Below are positions 33,296 to 42,664 of a stretch of 47,582 bases of DNA, in pieces. The notes beneath the pieces were generated by a model, which saw only the letters and a program-made list of their open reading frames with translations, ran no database searches and was not told the DNA's origin. The position numbers and the translations under genes were made by a program. The stretch comes from Rhodospirillaceae bacterium (GTDB taxonomy: Bacteria > Pseudomonadota > Alphaproteobacteria > Rhodospirillales > UBA2165), in contig JABHAA010000100.1 of NCBI GenBank assembly GCA_018674495.1, positions 1 through 47,582 of the forward strand, read 5' to 3'. Every line of letters starts with the position of its first letter. Within the stretch, counting starts at the first letter, position 1.

Positions 33296-34324
33296 CTAAA
33301 GCACGGCGCGGAGCGCTTCTGCCGCCTTTTCCACCCCGGCCCTATCCACATCCAGATGGGTGACGGCGCGAATACTGTCAGGGCCCATGGCACCAATGCG
33401 GACGCTGCGGGCGGCCAGCCGCTCCGATATTTCCGGCGCCGAAATGCCGACCGCCGACACATCGAGAAACACAATGTTGGTTTCCACCGATGCCGCGTCC
33501 ACGGCGATGCCCGGAATTTCGGTGGCCAGTTCGGCGAAGCGGCGGGCATTGGCGTGATCATCGGCCAGCCTCTCCACATTGTTATCGAGGGCATAGAGCC
33601 CGGCGGCAGCGAGCACGCCCGATTGCCGCATGGAGCCGCCCAGCCTCTGTTTCCATATCCAGGCATCTTCTATGAAAGCGGTAGAGCCGGCCATCACCGC
33701 GCCAACCGGACAGCCGAGCCCTTTGGAGAGATCGATCCAGACGCTGTCTGCCACGGCGGCGTAATCGGCAGCCGGTACTTTGGAGGCGACCACGGCATTG
33801 AGCAGCCGGGCACCGTCCATGTGTACCGCAAGCCCCGCATCTCGGGCCGCATCGGCGACCTCGGCCAGCCGGGACAGCGGCCAGACGCTGCCGCCGCCCA
33901 AATTCGCTGTCTGCTCGACGGCGACCAACCTGGGTTTGGGCACGTGGCGCATGGCCGGGCGCAAGGCGCCGCGCAGTTGATCGGCCTCGAACATACCCCG
34001 CGTGCCGTGGATAGCGTTGATCATGGCACCGGCGATAGCGGCGGCACCGCCCACTTCGAAATTAACGATGTGCGATGTCGCCTCGCAAATCACCTCGTCG
34101 CCGAGGCGGCAATGGACGGCAAGGGCAATCTGGTTGCACATGGTGCCGGACGGCAGAAACATTGCCGCTTCCTTGCCCAGCATATCCGCCACCCGCTCAC
34201 ACAACGCGTTGGTGGTCGGGTCCTCGCCGGCCTGTTCATCGCCGGTCTCGGCACGCATCATGGCTTCGAGCATGGCCTTGGAAGGGCGCGTCTTGGTGTC
34301 GGAGAAAAGCTGCACCTCGGCCAT
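33296..34324 (-). CDS. Low-specificity threonine aldolase
   Basis: 342 residues from ATG 34324 (MAEVQLFSDTKTRPS), the family's usual N terminus; longer frames upstream overlap the glycosylase. Landmarks are the catalytic His in SHIVNFEVGG, VHMDGARLLNA and the PLP lysine in SVWIDLSKGLGCPVG. It cleaves L-threonine or allo-threonine to glycine and acetaldehyde in the cytoplasm. Its ATG overlaps the glycosylase TGA (TGATG), so the two are translated together despite unrelated roles. Confidence 0.93.
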   Translation of the reverse strand: MAEVQLFSDTKTRPSKAMLEAMMRAETGDEQAGEDPTTNALCERVADMLGKEAAMFLPSGTMCNQIALAVHCRLGDEVICEATSHIVNFEVGGAAAIAGAMINAIHGTRGMFEADQLRGALRPAMRHVPKPRLVAVEQTANLGGGSVWPLSRLAEVADAARDAGLAVHMDGARLLNAVVASKVPAADYAAVADSVWIDLSKGLGCPVGAVMAGSTAFIEDAWIWKQRLGGSMRQSGVLAAAGLYALDNNVERLADDHANARRFAELATEIPGIAVDAASVETNIVFLDVSAVGISAPEISERLAARSVRIGAMGPDSIRAVTHLDVDRAGVEKAAEALRAVL

Positions 34325-34953
34325 CAGATCAAACCCCGGCGTTGGCAATCCACCTGGTGCCAGAGCATGCGCGCCGCGACGCTGCGCAAGGGCCTCCACG
34401 CTTCGCCATATTCGATCATGGCTTGCTTGCCCGGGCGCTCATTGAGGCCCTTCAAGCCCTGCATGCCGATGACAATGCCGAGGTCATCCACCGGCCAGAT
34501 ATCGGGGCGGCGCAAGGCGAATAACAAATACACCTCAGCCGTCCAGCGGCCGACGCCGCGCAGCTTGATCATCTCGGCGATTGCCGCCTCGTCGTCCATC
34601 CGCGCCACCCGGCGGAAGGAAAATTCACCGCCGAGGACCGCCTCGGCAATGGCCCGGCCATAGGACATTTTCTGGCGCGAGAAGCCGATGGCGCGCAAAT
34701 CATCATCGGTGAGCTTTGCGAATATCTCCGGCGTCATGGGATTGGCCACCGCCTCCATGCGGCCATTGATGGCACGCGCCGCGGCGGTCGAAACCTGTTG
34801 CCCGGAAATGATCTTGAGAATGGTGCCATAACCAGTGGTCCGAGATCGCAGGCCCGGCAAATCCGCCGCTTCAGAAAGCCGCGCCATATCCGGATCGCGC
34901 CGCGCCAATTCAGCAACGCCCTCGCGAAAAGTTTGTATGGTAATTTTGCTCAT
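34324..34953 (-). CDS. DNA-3-methyladenine glycosylase II (AlkA-like, HhH-GPD)
   Basis: 209 residues of helix-hairpin-helix GPD type. The hairpin reads LRGVGRWTAEVYLLFALRRPD, and the catalytic Asp is in WPVDDLGI. It lacks the N-terminal beta domain of E. coli AlkA, like many alphaproteobacterial members. It removes alkylated bases from DNA. There is no iron-sulfur cysteine cluster, which argues against MutY or Nth. It is divergent from gloB across about 110 bp. Confidence 0.92.
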   Translation of the reverse strand: MSKITIQTFREGVAELARRDPDMARLSEAADLPGLRSRTTGYGTILKIISGQQVSTAAARAINGRMEAVANPMTPEIFAKLTDDDLRAIGFSRQKMSYGRAIAEAVLGGEFSFRRVARMDDEAAIAEMIKLRGVGRWTAEVYLLFALRRPDIWPVDDLGIVIGMQGLKGLNERPGKQAMIEYGEAWRPLRSVAARMLWHQVDCQRRGLI

Positions 34954-35066
34954 GTAGCCAAACTAGCGCGGCGCATCGCCGGCAACAATGACCATCACCG
35001 ATAGCGAGTGACGGCTAGCGGCGGGTTGATTACAATGCGCCAAGCCTAACTTCAGGGAGAGCCGCC

Positions 35067-35858
35067 GTGCTAGTCGAACAAATCTGGACCGAGAACAAGT
35101 ACCGCAATTTCAATTATCTGATCGCCTGCCCTGATAGCGGCGAGGCGCTGGCCGTCGATCCGTTGGAGTATGACCAATGCCTGGCCGCCGCCAAGGAAAA
35201 GGGCTGGAAGATCACCCAAGTTCTGAACACCCATCACCATCACGACCATATCGGCGGTAACGACGGCGTGGTGGCGGCGACCGGCGCCAAGGTTCTGGCC
35301 CATGCGGGCGCCTCCGATGAAATCGGCGGCATGGATACCGGGCTTGCCGCCGGCGACGTGGTCCGCGTCGGCAGATCGGTGGAGCTTGAAGTCCTCGACA
35401 CCCCCGGCCACACCATGAGCCATGTGTGCCTTCTGTCGCGCACCGATCAGCCGGCGCTGTTTTGCGGCGACACTTTGTTTAACGCCGGCGCCGGCCATTG
35501 CCGGGGCGGCGGCCATCCCGATGCCCTTCACGCCACATTCGATGCACAGCTATCCAAGCTCGGCGACGATACGCTGATCTATCCTGGGCACGACTATATC
35601 AGCAACAATTTGGGCTTCACCTTGGACCGGGAGCCGGACAATGCGCGCGCCTTGGCTTTGAAGGCCGATGTAGAGAACCAGAACACCCACGAGGCGATGA
35701 TCACGACGCTGGGATTGGAGCGGGAAATCAACACGTTTTTCCGGCTGCAAAGCGCATCTGTTATCGAACAATTGCGGTCCTCGTTCCCCGATCTGCCCGA
35801 TCAGCCGGACGAAAAGACGGTGTTTTTGAAATTGCGCGAGCTGCGCAACGACTGGTAA
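35067..35858 (+). CDS. gloB: Hydroxyacylglutathione hydrolase (glyoxalase II)
   Basis: 263 residues from GTG 35067 with an AGGGAGA site. The metallo-beta-lactamase metal motif THHHHDHIGGN lies at residues 55-65, with later His in LDTPGHTMSHV, the bridging Asp in LFCGDTLFNAG and the last ligand in IYPGHDY. The C-terminal HAGH_C helix domain is complete (NTHEAMITTLGLEREINTFFR). It hydrolyses S-lactoylglutathione to lactate and glutathione in methylglyoxal detoxification. Confidence 0.96.
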   Translation: MLVEQIWTENKYRNFNYLIACPDSGEALAVDPLEYDQCLAAAKEKGWKITQVLNTHHHHDHIGGNDGVVAATGAKVLAHAGASDEIGGMDTGLAAGDVVRVGRSVELEVLDTPGHTMSHVCLLSRTDQPALFCGDTLFNAGAGHCRGGGHPDALHATFDAQLSKLGDDTLIYPGHDYISNNLGFTLDREPDNARALALKADVENQNTHEAMITTLGLEREINTFFRLQSASVIEQLRSSFPDLPDQPDEKTVFLKLRELRNDW

Positions 35859-35870
35859 CGGCGGAGAATT

Positions 35871-37103
35871 TTACTCCGCCGGCTGCGCTGCGATCATGCG
35901 CCGCCCGGCGTTAGAGGCGGCTACCGCCAGCGCGATATTGAGCATCATCAGAACGGCGGAAGAAAAGAATATCGCCTGCGGTAGGCCAGCATCCATCATC
36001 GAAGCAAAGATAATTGGACCAAGCGTGCCGCCGACGCTGAAACCAGTGGAAACGAAGCCGAATGCCTTGCCGGTGGAACCTGGCGGCGTGATCGATTTCA
36101 CCATAATATCGCGTGCCGGCATAACCACGCCAATCATGAAGCCGGCAAAGAATAGCGCGATGGTGACCGATATAAACGACAGGATGCCAAGACCGATCAA
36201 AACCAGCAAGGTTGCGGCAATAAGATAACCGCCGCTGGCGACAATATCGAAACGCTCCATCCTATCGGCGACGATGCCGCCGCCAAGAACGCCGAAGGTG
36301 ATACCCCAAAGATAGGCAGCCAGCGCCGTGTTGGCGAGCACCAGTTCGATATCAAACAAATCGATCAGCGCAGCATTGCCGAAACTTTGGATACCGTTAC
36401 CGGACAAGGACGTGGCGCTGTAAAACAGAAACATAAGAATGAGCGTCGGCGAGGTCAGGAATTTCAGCGCGCTGGCCTGCGTCCCCGAGGCCGACCGGGC
36501 GGGCTGATACGTAACGCCGCGCAGCATTCTCTGCGACAGGAAACACAATACCGCATAGCCAAATCCGGTGAGGCCGACAGCCGCCAGGGCCGTTCGCCAA
36601 TCCCAATGGGCGACCAGAAAGCTCATCACAATCGGCGCCGCTGCAAATCCCAAAAAGCCGGTTGTCGTATGGATGGCATAGCTGCGCCCCAGCCAGGCGG
36701 GCCGCACCCTGGCGGTAATAATGGTGTAATCGGCCGGATGGAAGACGCTGTCAGCCATGCCGTTGAAGGCCGCGACGGCCACCAGAAACCAGATGGAAGG
36801 CGCAAAACTCATGGTGAAAACGCCGAGCGAAAGGCACGCCAGGCCGCCGATAAAGAATGGCGTCGCCCCGTAGCGGTCCGAAAACACCCCCATGGGATAT
36901 TGGCAAAAGGCGGAGAATATGGCGTAGGAGATGATGATTGCGCCAACCGACAGGTTGGATACACCGAAGTCCGCGCGCACCAGCGGCAGGATCGACGGGA
37001 TCGAAAGCACATAAAAATGGCTGTAAAAATGGCCAAGGGAAACCATCCCGACGGTGGTCAGCTCGCTGCGTTTCTGGCGGCGTTCGTTGGCACTATCGTT
37101 CAA
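35871..37103 (-). CDS. MFS transporter (Fsr-like)
   Basis: 410 residues with about 12 hydrophobic segments. GVFSDRYGATP is the motif A loop between helices 2 and 3; VFHPADYTIITARV resembles fosmidomycin-resistance (Fsr) type exporters. It should be an inner-membrane proton-coupled transporter; the substrate is unknown. It converges with gloB and lies 34 bp downstream of the TPR glycosyltransferase gene, so it may belong to that transcript. Confidence 0.88.
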   Translation of the reverse strand: MNDSANERRQKRSELTTVGMVSLGHFYSHFYVLSIPSILPLVRADFGVSNLSVGAIIISYAIFSAFCQYPMGVFSDRYGATPFFIGGLACLSLGVFTMSFAPSIWFLVAVAAFNGMADSVFHPADYTIITARVRPAWLGRSYAIHTTTGFLGFAAAPIVMSFLVAHWDWRTALAAVGLTGFGYAVLCFLSQRMLRGVTYQPARSASGTQASALKFLTSPTLILMFLFYSATSLSGNGIQSFGNAALIDLFDIELVLANTALAAYLWGITFGVLGGGIVADRMERFDIVASGGYLIAATLLVLIGLGILSFISVTIALFFAGFMIGVVMPARDIMVKSITPPGSTGKAFGFVSTGFSVGGTLGPIIFASMMDAGLPQAIFFSSAVLMMLNIALAVAASNAGRRMIAAQPAE

Positions 37104-37136
37104 GGGATGGACCTATTAGTTCGTGGCACGGACCAA

Positions 37137-39131
37137 CTAGTGGCGGGTTTGCTCGAAAACATCAACCAGAAAGCGCTCGAACTCCCGCACTGCCGCGTCG
37201 TGCTCGAACAAGGCCTCGCCGGCCCCTGTAATGCGCACCTCCATATCCTCGCGCCGGTCCTTATCGAGGCCAAGGGAAAGCGCAATCTCGGCACATTCAC
37301 CGGGGCTTTGGCCGGTAGCATCGGTGATCCCCATAGCCCGGTACATGCCGGCGGTGACCCGCCCGCGCATGAACGCGCCGTCATGGGCAACCACCGGTTT
37401 GCCGAGCGCGAACGCTTCGAACGAGGTGTTGCCGCCGGAAAAATGCGGTGGATCGAAAATCACGTCGGCGGCGTTCATCAGCGCCAGAAAATCGTCCGGC
37501 CCCATGCGTGGAATTGAACTGATGCGCCCCGCCACATCAGGGATGGTTTCGCCCATGCGGTGCGCCACCTGGGCGGTCCAATCGGGCACCGCGCCCTCGA
37601 CCAGCATAACTTCGGCGTCCCCATCGCCGCGCAGAATGCCGGCGACGATTGCGTCCAGATCGGGATGATGTTTGATGACGCTTTGCGGGCACAAATAGAT
37701 GCGCTTGCCGCTCGCCAGACCCAGCTCGTCCCGGGTTTTGAGATTGCCGGGGATTTCCGGGCGGAGGTAATAGGTGGGCAGGGTTGCCAGTGGATAGAGG
37801 CTTTCGGAATATTCCGCCGCCGCGCCATCCGGCTCAATCAGGGTGCTGGAGAGGAAATAATCCATATTGGGGATACCGGTGGTATCGGGATGCCCCCAGG
37901 TCACGCACTGCACTGGCGCCAGCCGCCCAAAAGCCAGGAAATATGTGCGCACGTCCATGCCGATATCGGCGTAGAACAGAATATCCAATTCCTCGGCGAC
38001 GATAGCGGCGCGGGCCTCGGCCAGATCGGTTGGCATCGAAATGGTTTTGTCGGCGGCGGCTTCGATAGCACGAACGATCGGATCACGCTGGCCGGGCTGG
38101 GTGATTATGACGATTTCGAACAGTTCTTTCGGCAGTCTTGCCAGCACCCCTTGCATAAGCCGGCCCACGGAATGGCGCCGGAAATAGGTGGACAGGAACC
38201 CGACCCGGATTTTGCCTCGCGCGGATGGTGGATTTTCCACGTGCGGCGCGACGTAATCCAGCCATGGACAGGATTTCAAATGCAGCTTGGCCACCAGCTC
38301 CTGCAAATGCCGGTCGCCGAGGCCATGGTAGGCGAGGAAAAATGTGGTGGTCGAGGTCTCCAGGCTCGGATCGGTGACCAAAAGATCGTCTTCCAGAAGC
38401 GCGGCGACCCTGTCTTCGAAAGCGCGCCGGATGTGGTTGATATGCTCCCACGAGCGTTGGACAATGGGCAAGGTGGTAGCGCTTTTGATACGCAGACCAT
38501 CGTGTCGGCGCCGGGCCAGGAACCTGGTATAGGCATCCCGCGCGGCATCGGCGTCGCCCTTCCGCCGCTGCGCGTTACCGAGATTGATGAGGGCGCGACC
38601 GACCTGGCGGTTTTCCGTCTCGCCGGTTACGGCAGCGGTCTCGAAGCATTCAATGGCTTCGTCCAGGCGATTAAGATCAAACAGGATATTGCCCATATTG
38701 ATGAGCGTGTCGATACGTTCGGGCTGGATCGAGCGGGCCTGCTCGAACGACATCAGCGCGGCATCGAAAAGCTCCATCTGCTTAAACAGCTTGCCAAGAT
38801 TGTAATAGGCATCGGCGAAATGCCTGTCGATTTTTAAGGCCCGCTCGAAAGCCCGTTTCGATTCGTCGTAGCGGCCCAAATCCAACAACACGACGCCGAG
38901 ATTGCAAAAGTAGTTGGGCACCTCGGGCCCCGCCTGGGTCGCCCGGCGCATGAAGCCGACCGCCTGCTTAGGCCGCCCCTGTTGGGCAAGCACGGTGCCC
39001 AACAGGTTCAAGGCATCCGCATGCTCCGGCTCTTCCTCGATGATCTCGGCATAGACGGCCTGTGCGTCTCGGAACCGGCCCGCGTGATGCAGGATCTGCG
39101 CTTGGGCGAAAAGCTCTTTTATGGATGGCAC
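37137..39131 (-). CDS. TPR protein with O-GlcNAc-transferase-like (GT41/SPINDLY) domain
   Basis: 664 residues from GTG 39131, with a run of G as ribosome site; a TTG eight codons earlier reads through a C9/G9 tract. Six or so TPR units fill residues 1-230 (IKELFAQAQILHHAGRF, YYNLGKLFKQMELFDAAL and others). The second half is GT-B with IRVGFLSTYFRRHSVGRL, the LAPVQCVTWGHPDTTG motif of the SPINDLY/OGT group and FSGGNTSFEAFALGKPVV at the donor site. Eukaryotic relatives glycosylate Ser/Thr of proteins; bacterial ones often modify adhesins or flagellins. The target here is unknown. Confidence 0.88.
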   Translation of the reverse strand: MPSIKELFAQAQILHHAGRFRDAQAVYAEIIEEEPEHADALNLLGTVLAQQGRPKQAVGFMRRATQAGPEVPNYFCNLGVVLLDLGRYDESKRAFERALKIDRHFADAYYNLGKLFKQMELFDAALMSFEQARSIQPERIDTLINMGNILFDLNRLDEAIECFETAAVTGETENRQVGRALINLGNAQRRKGDADAARDAYTRFLARRRHDGLRIKSATTLPIVQRSWEHINHIRRAFEDRVAALLEDDLLVTDPSLETSTTTFFLAYHGLGDRHLQELVAKLHLKSCPWLDYVAPHVENPPSARGKIRVGFLSTYFRRHSVGRLMQGVLARLPKELFEIVIITQPGQRDPIVRAIEAAADKTISMPTDLAEARAAIVAEELDILFYADIGMDVRTYFLAFGRLAPVQCVTWGHPDTTGIPNMDYFLSSTLIEPDGAAAEYSESLYPLATLPTYYLRPEIPGNLKTRDELGLASGKRIYLCPQSVIKHHPDLDAIVAGILRGDGDAEVMLVEGAVPDWTAQVAHRMGETIPDVAGRISSIPRMGPDDFLALMNAADVIFDPPHFSGGNTSFEAFALGKPVVAHDGAFMRGRVTAGMYRAMGITDATGQSPGECAEIALSLGLDKDRREDMEVRITGAGEALFEHDAAVREFERFLVDVFEQTRH

Positions 39132-39174
39132 GGGATCCCCCCCCCTGCCGGGCAAATTGCGACAAGTGGCGGCG

Positions 39175-40170
39175 TCAAATCAGTCCGGCAAGCGGCGACG
39201 ATGGATCGGCATATTTCTTTTTCGCCATGCGGCCCGCCTGATAGGCGAGGCGCCCGGCCTCGACCGCCAACTTCATGGCGCGCGCCATCTTGATCGGGTC
39301 CTTGGCTTCGGCGATAGCGGTATTCATTAAAATGCCATCGCAGCCCAGTTCCATGGCAATAGCCGCATCGGACGCGGTGCCAACGCCCGCATCGACAATG
39401 ACCGGAACCTCCGATTGCTCGACAATCAGACGGATACCGACCGGATTTTGAACGCCGAGGCCGGAACCGATCGGCGCCGCCAAAGGCATAATCGCATGAC
39501 ATCCCATATCTTCCAGTGTTTTGGCGAGGATAGGATCGTCGGAACAATAGACCATGACCTTAAATTCTTCCTTAAGCAGGATTTCCGCTGCGGCAAGGGT
39601 TTCGATCATGTTCGGATAAAGGGTTTTCTGATCACCCAGCACTTCCAGCTTGACCAGATCCCAGCCGCCCGCTTCGCGCGCCAGACGCAAGGTGCGCACC
39701 GCTTCGTCGGCATTGAAGCAACCGGCGGTGTTGGGAAGGTACACGTATTTTTTGGGGTCCACATAATCCACCAGCATCGGCTGGGTGGGATCGGAGACAT
39801 TAACACGACGCACCGCGACGGTGACCATTTCGGCGCCCGATGCCTCAATCGCACGGGCCGTTTCTTCGAAATCCTTGTATTTTCCGGTGCCGACAATCAG
39901 GCGCGAGTTAAATGTGGCTCCGGCAACTTCGAAGACATCATCGGTGGGCGCATTGCCGGCGCCTTCGGGCAAACCGCCGCCGATGAAGTGCACAATCTCC
40001 AGCTTATCGCCATCGGTGAGAGCGACGTTTTCGTACGTGGAGCGGGGTACGATCTCCAGATTGCGCTCGATCGCCACTTTACGGCCATCCAGTCCCAGAT
40101 CACCAAGAAGCTCAGAGACGTTCATCGGCGCGATTACCGAGCGCGCTTCGCCATTGATCGTCAGGTCCAT
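39175..40170 (-). CDS. thiG: ThiS-ThiG fusion: sulfur carrier protein / thiazole synthase
   Basis: 331 residues from [12 protein letters not shown]. Residues 1-67 form a ThiS beta-grasp domain ending HFIGGG, which then continues into LPEGAGNAP instead of stopping after the Gly-Gly. Residues 80-331 are Thi[52 protein letters not shown] and [22 protein letters not shown]. ThiG builds the thiazole phosphate of thiamine using sulfur from ThiS thiocarboxylate. Natural fusions of this kind are known. No other thi gene and no TPP riboswitch were seen here. Confidence 0.93.
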   Translation of the reverse strand: MDLTINGEARSVIAPMNVSELLGDLGLDGRKVAIERNLEIVPRSTYENVALTDGDKLEIVHFIGGGLPEGAGNAPTDDVFEVAGATFNSRLIVGTGKYKDFEETARAIEASGAEMVTVAVRRVNVSDPTQPMLVDYVDPKKYVYLPNTAGCFNADEAVRTLRLAREAGGWDLVKLEVLGDQKTLYPNMIETLAAAEILLKEEFKVMVYCSDDPILAKTLEDMGCHAIMPLAAPIGSGLGVQNPVGIRLIVEQSEVPVIVDAGVGTASDAAIAMELGCDGILMNTAIAEAKDPIKMARAMKLAVEAGRLAYQAGRMAKKKYADPSSPLAGLI

Positions 40171-40200
40171 TGGATTTCCCGCCATTCCTTGCCAAAACCG

Positions 40201-40220
40201 AAGAACATAATTATGTGCTT
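40201..40220. promoter_or_regulatory. 20-bp operator-like palindrome between thiSG and aroQ
   Basis: A perfect 12-bp palindrome ACATAATTATGT (40205-40216) extends to 20 bp with one mismatched pair (AAG on the left, CTT on the right). It lies about 30 bp upstream of the thiSG start and 86 bp upstream of aroQ. The cognate regulator is unknown. Confidence 0.45.
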
Positions 40221-40305
40221 ACGGAACGTAGCTTGCAACCGCCTGAGGCGCGGTTAATGGTTCATTCATTCCCAACCTCTAAGCAGACTTTAAGGATAAT
40301 GAATT

Positions 40306-40758
40306 GTGGCGGACATGGTGAATACGGTCCTGATACTGAACGGCCCCAACCTGAATATGCTGGGCACCCGCGAGCCGGAGATTTACGGAAGCCAGACGCT
40401 TGCCGATATCGAAGCCTTGTGCGCGGGCCAGGCGGAAGGCCTCGGCGTCGGCATCGATTTCCGGCAAAGCAACGCGGAAGGCGAGCTGGTCGATTGGATT
40501 CAAGGCGCACCCGATTGCGCGGCGGCCATCATCATCAACGCCGGCGCCTACACGCACACATCGGTGGCCCTCCTGGACGCATTGCGGACGGCCAATTTGC
40601 CGGTAATCGAGGTGCATTTGTCCAATATTTTTCAGCGCGAGAAGTTTCGCCATGAAAGCTATATCTCGCAAGCCGCAGCCGGCGTGATCTGCGGCTTCGG
40701 CGCGCATGGATACGAGATGGCCTTGCAGGCAGCGGCAAGAATTCTGGCCGATGGCTGA
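40306..40758 (+). CDS. aroQ: Type II 3-dehydroquinate dehydratase
   Basis: 150 residues, normal for Aro[22 protein letters not shown] carries the catalytic Tyr region, [15 protein letters not shown] and [19 protein letters not shown] the substrate lid, and [18 protein letters not shown] the active-site His. It performs the third shikimate-pathway step. The GTG at 40306 has AAGGA 9 nt upstream; ATG 40315 is possible. In many alphaproteobacteria accB and accC follow, but here aat is next after 70 bp. Confidence 0.96.
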   Translation: MADMVNTVLILNGPNLNMLGTREPEIYGSQTLADIEALCAGQAEGLGVGIDFRQSNAEGELVDWIQGAPDCAAAIIINAGAYTHTSVALLDALRTANLPVIEVHLSNIFQREKFRHESYISQAAAGVICGFGAHGYEMALQAAARILADG

Positions 40759-40828
40759 GGCATCATTTGCTAATCGGCGCAAAAAGCCCAATGTCTAACT
40801 AAACCGCAACCAACGAAAACGGACGGCC

Positions 40829-41533
40829 ATGAGCGGATCAGAGACGCGTTCGCGCGAGTTGTTCAAATTAACGCCGGATATACTCCTGCGCGCCTATATG
40901 GCCGGCATATTTCCAATGGCCGAAAGCCGCGATAAGCCTGAGATTTTCTGGGTCGATCCCGAAGACAGGGGCATCATTCCCCTGGATAAATTCCATATCC
41001 CCAAAAGCCTAAAAAAAACCGTGCGCCGGGGCGCGTTCGATATCCATTGCGACCGGGATTTCGATGGCGTCATCCTGGGCTGTGCCGGCGCAGGCGCCAA
41101 ATCCCATGGGGACCGCGAGGACACCTGGATCAACGAAGAGATCATGCATCTTTATGGCAAGCTGTTCCGTATGGGCCTCGTGCATACGGTCGAATGCTGG
41201 AAAGACGGCGCGCTGGCCGGCGGACTCTACGGGGTGGCCATCAAGGGCGCGTTTTTCGGCGAAAGCATGTTCTCCAGGGAACGCGACGCATCGAAAGTGG
41301 CACTGGTACATCTGGTGGCACGCTTGACGCTTGGCGGCTATACGCTTTTGGACACCCAGTTCATTACCGAACATCTGGAACAGTTCGGCGCCCACGAAGT
41401 GCCCCGCGATATCTATCATTTGATGCTTGATCAGGCGCTAACCACAGACGCCGAATTTCAAGGCGTGCTGCCTTCCGGCGATGGCGGCTCGGCGCTGGAA
41501 GAATTTTTGCAATCCAAGACCCAGACGTCGTAG
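40829..41533 (+). CDS. aat: Leucyl/phenylalanyl-tRNA-protein transferase
   Basis: 234 residues. Family landmarks include [44 protein letters not shown] and [17 protein letters not shown]. The enzyme adds Leu or Phe to proteins with an N-terminal Arg or Lys, marking them for ClpAP (N-degron pathway). The last 76 bp overlap the end of the convergent DUF2155 gene. This gene order, aat next to DUF2155 and NDUFA12, is characteristic of alphaproteobacteria. Confidence 0.96.
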   Translation: MSGSETRSRELFKLTPDILLRAYMAGIFPMAESRDKPEIFWVDPEDRGIIPLDKFHIPKSLKKTVRRGAFDIHCDRDFDGVILGCAGAGAKSHGDREDTWINEEIMHLYGKLFRMGLVHTVECWKDGALAGGLYGVAIKGAFFGESMFSRERDASKVALVHLVARLTLGGYTLLDTQFITEHLEQFGAHEVPRDIYHLMLDQALTTDAEFQGVLPSGDGGSALEEFLQSKTQTS

Positions 41534-41868
41534 ACCGGATGCTCCATAGCGGCCAGCGCCGGTGAAGACGCGAACATCCACCCCCGGTAGACGCTGACCA
41601 CCGGCTCACCCGGACGGGCCTCCCATATATCCAAGAATGCCGTGCTTTCGGGGGCTTCCTCGGGCGGGCGCTTGTCACAGGTGCGGGCGATGATTTCCAA
41701 GGTGCCGAACTTGATGGTGGCGCTTACCGGAGCATCGAAGGTGGACACCCGCGCGGTCACCTTGTCCAGCGCCTGCAGGACCGCAACGTTGTAGGTTTCG
41801 GCCATGGCCGTGCCTGGGGCCGCAAAAGCCAACAGAAGCAATATTAAGGGCCGGGCCAATTTTATCAT
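41458..41868 (-). CDS. DUF2155 periplasmic protein
   Basis: 136 residues from [15 protein letters not shown], giving a signal peptide ending TAMAE. The mature part has [77 protein letters not shown], the DUF2155 pattern with two Cys that may pair. Function is unknown, but the gene is kept beside NDUFA12 and aat in alphaproteobacteria. Its coding end overlaps aat by 76 bp on the opposite strand. Confidence 0.9.
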   Translation of the reverse strand: MIKLARPLILLLLAFAAPGTAMAETYNVAVLQALDKVTARVSTFDAPVSATIKFGTLEIIARTCDKRPPEEAPESTAFLDIWEARPGEPVVSVYRGWMFASSPALAAMEHPVYDVWVLDCKNSSSAEPPSPEGSTP

Positions 41869-41872
41869 CGGA

Positions 41873-42664
41873 TCAGCCGCCGGCTTTGACCGCCTTGAAA
41901 CGAAGGCGCACATAATCGACGGTCCAATTGCCATCGGCGTCACAAAGATCGGCCGCGACGGCATTTTCCACCTCTGCCTTAAGGGCGGCGTGCTCGCCCA
42001 CATCAACGGCGGCAAGGAAGCTGCGCGCGAACACGTCCAGCCAATCGGCCAAGGAGCCCGGTATCGGCGTTGGCCGATTGATCAGATCAATACTATCGAC
42101 GCGAAACCCTGCCGCTTCGAGGCGGGCGCCGTAGGCTTCGGGATCGGGGAAATACCATGGATCAAAGGTTTCGGCTTCGATGCCCCGGCGGCGCAAGGCT
42201 TCATGAAGGCTCCGCCGGACTTGGGCGACATTGCCGGCGCCGCCCATTTCAGCAACCAAGCGTCCGGGTACCCGCAAGGCCCGCCATACACAGGCCAGCA
42301 TCGCGTCCTGATCGGCAATCCAGTGCAGGGCGGCGTTGGAAAACACGGCATCGAATTCACCGTCGAAGGGCAAATCCTCGCCCCGCAATATTTGCGCATC
42401 AACGCCCTTGGCACGCGCCGCTTCGACCTGATCGGTGCTGGAATCAATACCGAGAAGCCGGGCGCCAGCATCCATAATGCTTTTGCTTAGAACGCCATCG
42501 CCGCAGCCGAGATCGAGAATGCGCTCGCCTTGCAAAGGCGCCAGCAGATCAAGTACCGGCATGCCAAGATCGGAAACGAAGCGCGCATTTTTTGCGTAAC
42601 TCGCAGGATCCCAGGTTTGGCGGTCTGGCCCGTTTGGATCGGGCTTAATTGGATTTGTCGTCAT
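41873..42664 (-). CDS. Class I SAM-dependent methyltransferase
   Basis: 263 residues. Motif I is ILDLGCGDGVLS near residue 50, motif II region LLGIDSSTDQVEAARAKG, and motif post-I/III AVFSNAALHWIADQDAML resembles trans-aconitate or BioC-type methyltransferases. The substrate is not known. ATG 42664 is chosen; GTG 42670 is also in frame. The start overlaps the mlaD-like gene end by 20 bp, and DUF2155 follows 4 bp after its stop, so all are in one transcript. Confidence 0.87.
   Translation of the reverse strand: MTTNPIKPDPNGPDRQTWDPASYAKNARFVSDLGMPVLDLLAPLQGERILDLGCGDGVLSKSIMDAGARLLGIDSSTDQVEAARAKGVDAQILRGEDLPFDGEFDAVFSNAALHWIADQDAMLACVWRALRVPGRLVAEMGGAGNVAQVRRSLHEALRRRGIEAETFDPWYFPDPEAYGARLEAAGFRVDSIDLINRPTPIPGSLADWLDVFARSFLAAVDVGEHAALKAEVENAVAADLCDADGNWTVDYVRLRFKAVKAGG

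Noticed and set aside
40171..40305. TPP riboswitch upstream of thiSG
   Set aside because: No CUGAGA-type or THI-box core was found on the minus strand.
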